Assembly: GCA_946807835.1 (NCBI GenBank)
Contig: OX327705.1
Span: forward strand, 19,560,501-19,624,500
Direction of reading: 5' to 3'
DNA from: Ailanthus altissimus
Lineage: Eukaryota > Streptophyta > Magnoliopsida > Sapindales > Simaroubaceae
Length of the DNA: 64,000 nt
How positions within the stretch are numbered: the first letter of the stretch is position 1; each line of letters begins with the position of its first letter. The position numbers and the translations under genes are program-made. Shown piece after piece: positions 60,020 to 64,000 of the stretch. The notes beneath the pieces were generated by a model. It was not told the origin of the DNA, did not search any database, and saw nothing but the letters and a program-made list of their open reading frames with translations.

Positions 60020-62706
60020 TGTTGGAGTTGGTGCTTACGTGTCATTCTAATATTGTATGAATATTAATCATTAATATTTATACAATATATATTTCAATTA
60101 TAATTGTTAATATTATAATAAATAGTATCATGCTTATTATGCTATAGACATTGTATGATCTGAAAGAGTTTAGATATGGCCTAAAAGAGTTTAGATCATA
60201 GCTAAAAGTTAGCAACGCTGAGAGTTATAAATGTTAAAAGTTAGCACAGTTAAGAGTTAGCAGATTATAAAAGTCAGTGATATTTAAGGAGTTAGAGCCT
60301 TGTCTGTAGTGAGAGAAAGACTTGAGGGCATACCAGTAATGATATAGTTGCAAAGAGTTATAATAGATGCTAGAAAATGTCATTATGCAAGTATATTCTT
60401 AAATACAATGTTGATCTATTTTCATCGGTACGAATCTATTGGTGAATCTCCTTTCTATAAATCAGTGTATGCTATGTGTATGGTACAGATGGTTGTTCTT
60501 AGTTGACCATGAGCTTATTAGAAGCTCATATAAGCATACATGTATTTAGTTATGACTGAGTACTGAACATACTCATGAAGACCCCAATAGACATCCTATG
60601 AAGCTATCAATGGTGAATCCTCTAGAGTTGAGTAGTATTCGTGATCCTTTGACCTAAATGCCACAGTGGGCTTGTAAGTGATCCACCATGCTTTGGTTCC
60701 ACGTATGTCAGAAACCTTTCATAGTCTGACTATTATGTGTCACTGGGTACAGTCCGATGCTCATGGAGTCCGCTGTGCGTAGATATAAGATTCGTCAGCT
60801 CACATAGGTGAGTTGTATATCCTGATACTCCAAGATTGTATTTAAGAAAGTCTTGTGACCACAAGCATAAACCCGTGAAAAGAGTTTTTTGTATGATTAA
60901 ATAATATCGCAAAGGTGTTTGTATATATTGTTTATCAAGATATAAATATAGAGATGAGTTCGCGGATAAGTACGTGGAGATTTTACGATATTGATCTATG
61001 TCTCTGCTTATCCAGAATATAATTGAAGGAATGATTATACGAATATGTTATGACCTCAGCTTGTATGGTCTAACGCGCTGATTTGTAATATTCGTGACGT
61101 GTGTATGGGGCATTGATTACGGACTCATAAAATAGTTTCATTTGACAAATCGGGTGTGGACCTAGGGAGTCCCATAATATAAAGTGTATTCGTTGTGCAC
61201 TGGGGCAGCGTATTGGATTGAATAGTTTAATCCAGTAAATTTCAGCAAACCAGAATATTTGTTTCAAGTTTTCTCATGATGTGCACGTGTCAAGACTTAA
61301 GAGTTAAGTACATTAATTGGTTAACAATAGTTGTTGATAAATAGGATGATGACACGTGACACATTGTAAATCTTATTATTTGACTGTAATTACCAAAATA
61401 ACCTTACTTGTGAGACAAGTAAAGTCATTTATTTATTTAAAAATATTTTAAATAAATAAACATATTAATAATTATTCTTCATATTATATTATTTAAAGTT
61501 AAACAATTGATTTAATTGTTAAATCACAAATCACATATTTTTGTTTTAATTATTATTAATGTGATTAATGTAAAATAAAGCATGTTGAATGGCTTAATGG
61601 AATATGTCATACATGGTGGGGGCATGTGTTGGCAACAAGTATTCAGAGGGAATTTAACAAATATAAAAAACAAAGCAATTCTTTTCTTTCTACGTTGGCC
61701 ATCAATTGTTGATAAACCAAAAATATTTTGCTTATTCTAACAAGTCAATATATTATATAAATAGTTTATATTTTATTTGGTAAAGACTTGAAAAATAAGG
61801 CATGGCTATGTATTTGTTGTGAGCATTCTTTGTTGGCTATTATTTGAAGGAAATGAATTTACTAATATAAAAATGAATTGGTTCATTTTTTTCATGGTTG
61901 TGTGTTTCAGCCATTGTTTTCTAATATAAAGACAAAAATTGTTTTTGTCCTAATTTTATACGTTAAAAGGTAATAATTGGCAAACAAGTGAGCATGGACT
62001 AAATTATACACTCCATGCATGGTGGGACTAATTGTTTTGCCAAAGAAGAAAAGAGAAACATGTATAAAATAAAAAGTGTTTTCATTTTGGATGACACGTG
62101 ATTCTGCCAAAAATGAGAAAGGGAGATGAGAGCTTTGTTTTTTTTTTTAATTATTGAAAAACTATTCATCATTTAATAAAGATAGCCATAGATGATCAAG
62201 TTTGAAACTTATGTTTGGTAATTCAAAAGTTGAATAAACAAAACTATTTCATTATCCTCCAATAAAGGTAGCCATGGATGATCAAGCTTGAAGCTTATAT
62301 TTTGTAATTCAAGAGTTGAATAAACAAAATTATTTTATTACTTTGATCACAATGTTTAAAGAGTTAAACATGTGGTTAAGAGTTAATCACTATTTATGTT
62401 TAAGAGTTAAACATTATTGTTAAAAATTGGAGCTGTTATTTTAACGATCAAAGCTCACCCCAATTAGATCATAGAATTATCAATAAGTGTGCTTTGTGGT
62501 GGACTCCAATTTAGATAATTTCTAAAGGCTTGACAAGTGATTCTCAATCTTTTAATTTCATTAGCATAATGAAACTTAAATTTTAATGTGTTTGTTGCAC
62601 TAGGAAATAGAGATTTTTATTTCTATTGCACTTAATTTATGTATAAGATGCATAAATTTTAATGTAATGAACACGCACCACATGCACACACCCTAAAAAA
62701 TTATCA
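60020..62706 (+). mobile_element. 3' LTR of the Tat-lineage element (third copy of the 2-kb LTR family)
   Basis: It begins TGTTGGAGTTGGTGC after a purine-rich 'aatggaaaaagataa', a plausible polypurine tract. It matches the solo LTR at 1,341-3,443 along most of its length, including 'cacatgcacacaccctaa' near 62,680 against 'cacatgcatacgccttag' near 3,415. It is about 0.6 kb longer, partly from a two-copy repeat at 62,175-62,346 and an AT-rich insertion. The end at TTATCA is approximate. Confidence 0.7.
62175..62346. repeat. Two-copy tandem repeat (86 bp unit) inside the LTR
   Basis: 'aataaagatagccatagatgatcaag' at 62,175 recurs as 'aataaaggtagccatggatgatcaag' at 62,261. Both are followed by 'aattcaa.agttgaataaacaaaa'. 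Confidence 0.88.
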
Positions 62707-63984
62707 CACTTTCACATGTATCTCCAAATCATCTTCCATATAATTGCATAATACTAAAGATTCAGGAAGGAGCAAAAACTCATAAGCCAAATCAAGCAAT
62801 TTCATATCAGGAAAGTAATTTAATTATGTCATGTATATTCGAAGCAAGACTTCAAATACTTTCGTGATTATATACTTTCTAATTTCATGCACAAGAAGCA
62901 ATACTTAGAATTTATTAAACTCATTCTCAATACACATCTTATACAATATGGAATAAACACTTAAGATATTTACTCATGAATTTCACTAGATACAAATGAA
63001 AGGGATAAAATATCTGAATTTACTCTTTCATTAATGGAAAATTTATACATGGAATATGACTTTACATTTTTTAAGCAAGTAAAATAGAAGACTCAAAGAA
63101 TGAAGGAATTATTGGTCATTACCAACATCAGATGACTCATTTGGAAGGTACACAATATTTGAATAAACCTTAGAGGCACCATCACAGTCAAATCATAGTT
63201 GATCTAACATGGTTCATCATTGTAATGCCTCATAGACCAACAACTATACTAGCCACAAACTATATCAAAATCCTTAGATAGCTCAATATATTCAAAAGGC
63301 TCCCGTCAAGATTTAAAACCTTTACGAAATTTGTTAGTAGACACTAACATCACTTGACTCTTACAATGCCCTTTTGTAACATCTATCATATGCTTCCACT
63401 AAGCGTTAAAAGTCTCTGCAAGAGCTTGGAAACTCTTCAGTAATCTTTGTCAACTTAAACACTTGGGCCTTAGACGCCTTTAGCAAATCAGTACTAATGA
63501 AAGCATAGTTAGTTGCTTCTTACAGCTCATCATGGTTTTTTCTAAGTTCAACATTTACCGTAGAAAGCCTTTCTTGCAGCTCATTCATGTTAGACTTTAG
63601 AGTGTCCTTCTAATACTTCACTGCTATATTTTCTTCTTTAAGGAAAGCTACCTTAGCTTCATGAGTAAACAAAGAAACTTGTAGATCACCATTTTCTTGC
63701 ATCAGTCTTTCATTAGCCTATCTCAACTCAAACATCTCAGTCATTAGCAAAGACACAAATTGATGAAACTCTTCAGCAGTGGCTTTGCCAGCCTACTTAA
63801 CATGAAACCTCTTGACATTTTCCTCAATTCTCTTCAAATCACTTTGGAGGACAAGGCTATATTCTGTTGTCTTCATGTTTGGGCTCTAGACACATTCTCA
63901 ACCAAATTATCTCACACTGAGCTATTTTTAACTCATCTTTATGCACTTCTAATGTTAAGGTACTATCTTGTAAAGCCTACATAA
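62707..63984 (-). pseudogene. Decayed coiled-coil ORF, probably retroelement-derived
   Basis: The minus-strand frames hold a heptad-like charged stretch: ANERLMQENGDLQVSL near 63,718-63,665, FLKEENIAVKY, then NMNELQERLSTVNVELRK near 63,585-63,535, interrupted by stops. Further on are DCDGASKVYSNIVYLPNESS near 63,195-63,130 and a basic end. Long coiled-coil gag-like ORFs of this kind accompany large plant gypsy elements, but I cannot name the family. Its orientation is opposite to the Tat element on its left, so it is a separate insertion running out of the window. Confidence 0.45.
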
Positions 63985-64000
63985 GGAAAGTTAATCAAGT

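Noticed and set aside
59719..60045. Minus-strand 108 aa frame with a 16-residue repeat
   Set aside because: Its period equals the DNA tandem unit and it is antisense to the retroelement.

Overview
This is a window of nuclear DNA from a eudicot plant. The evidence is AT-rich intergenic DNA, GT-AG introns, six loci with plant-specific relatives, and large decayed Ty3/gypsy elements of the plant Athila and Tat lineages. The species cannot be named from the sequence alone.

Layout. Bases 1-23,300 are a nest of mobile elements. A decayed MuDR-like (MULE) transposase is split by a 2.1 kb solo LTR. An Athila-type LTR fragment and a second copy of the same LTR family follow. Next comes a minus-strand Athila-like element (about 7.9-15.5 kb) with gag, protease, RT, RNase H and integrase remnants, a tRNA-Asp primer-binding site and one LTR. 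A second, internally deleted Athila-like element (17,783-22,584) has an intact 3' LTR and perfect GTTAT target-site duplications.

Bases 24,357-51,957 are the gene-bearing part. In order they hold an ArfGAP of the AGD14 type (+), a GDSL esterase/lipase (-), a presenilin locus with two disabling lesions (-), the F-box protein SKIP24 (+), a decayed MBD4-like DNA glycosylase copy (+), and an R2R3-MYB of the MYB60/MYB306 type (+). Exon phases of the intact genes sum exactly, giving predicted proteins of 788, 367, 272 and 369 aa. From memory, the Arabidopsis counterparts AGD14, presenilin PS1, SKIP24 and MYB60 lie in the same order within one short interval of chromosome 1, so this looks like a conserved syntenic block broken up by transposons. 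The genes have no evident shared pathway: vesicle traffic (ArfGAP), cell-wall or lipid ester hydrolysis (GDSL), intramembrane proteolysis (presenilin), ubiquitin ligase adaptor (SKIP24) and guard-cell or wax-type transcription (MYB).

Bases 49,533-50,028 are a hAT-type MITE with a perfect 8-bp target duplication. Bases 55,600-62,700 are a decayed Tat-lineage gypsy element, with gag joined almost directly to RT, a 48-49 bp tandem array in its 3' untranslated region and a 2.7 kb 3' LTR. That LTR identifies the family of the copies at 1.3 kb and 6.6 kb. The last 1.3 kb holds a decayed minus-strand coiled-coil ORF.

I found no convincing new biological system. The strongest observations are the damaged presenilin, the five-copy repeat inside the AGD14 coding sequence, the GC-AG intron, the MBD4-like pseudogene abutting SKIP24, and the structure of the two gypsy elements. 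All coordinates were derived by hand reading; boundaries called approximate may be off by tens of bases.
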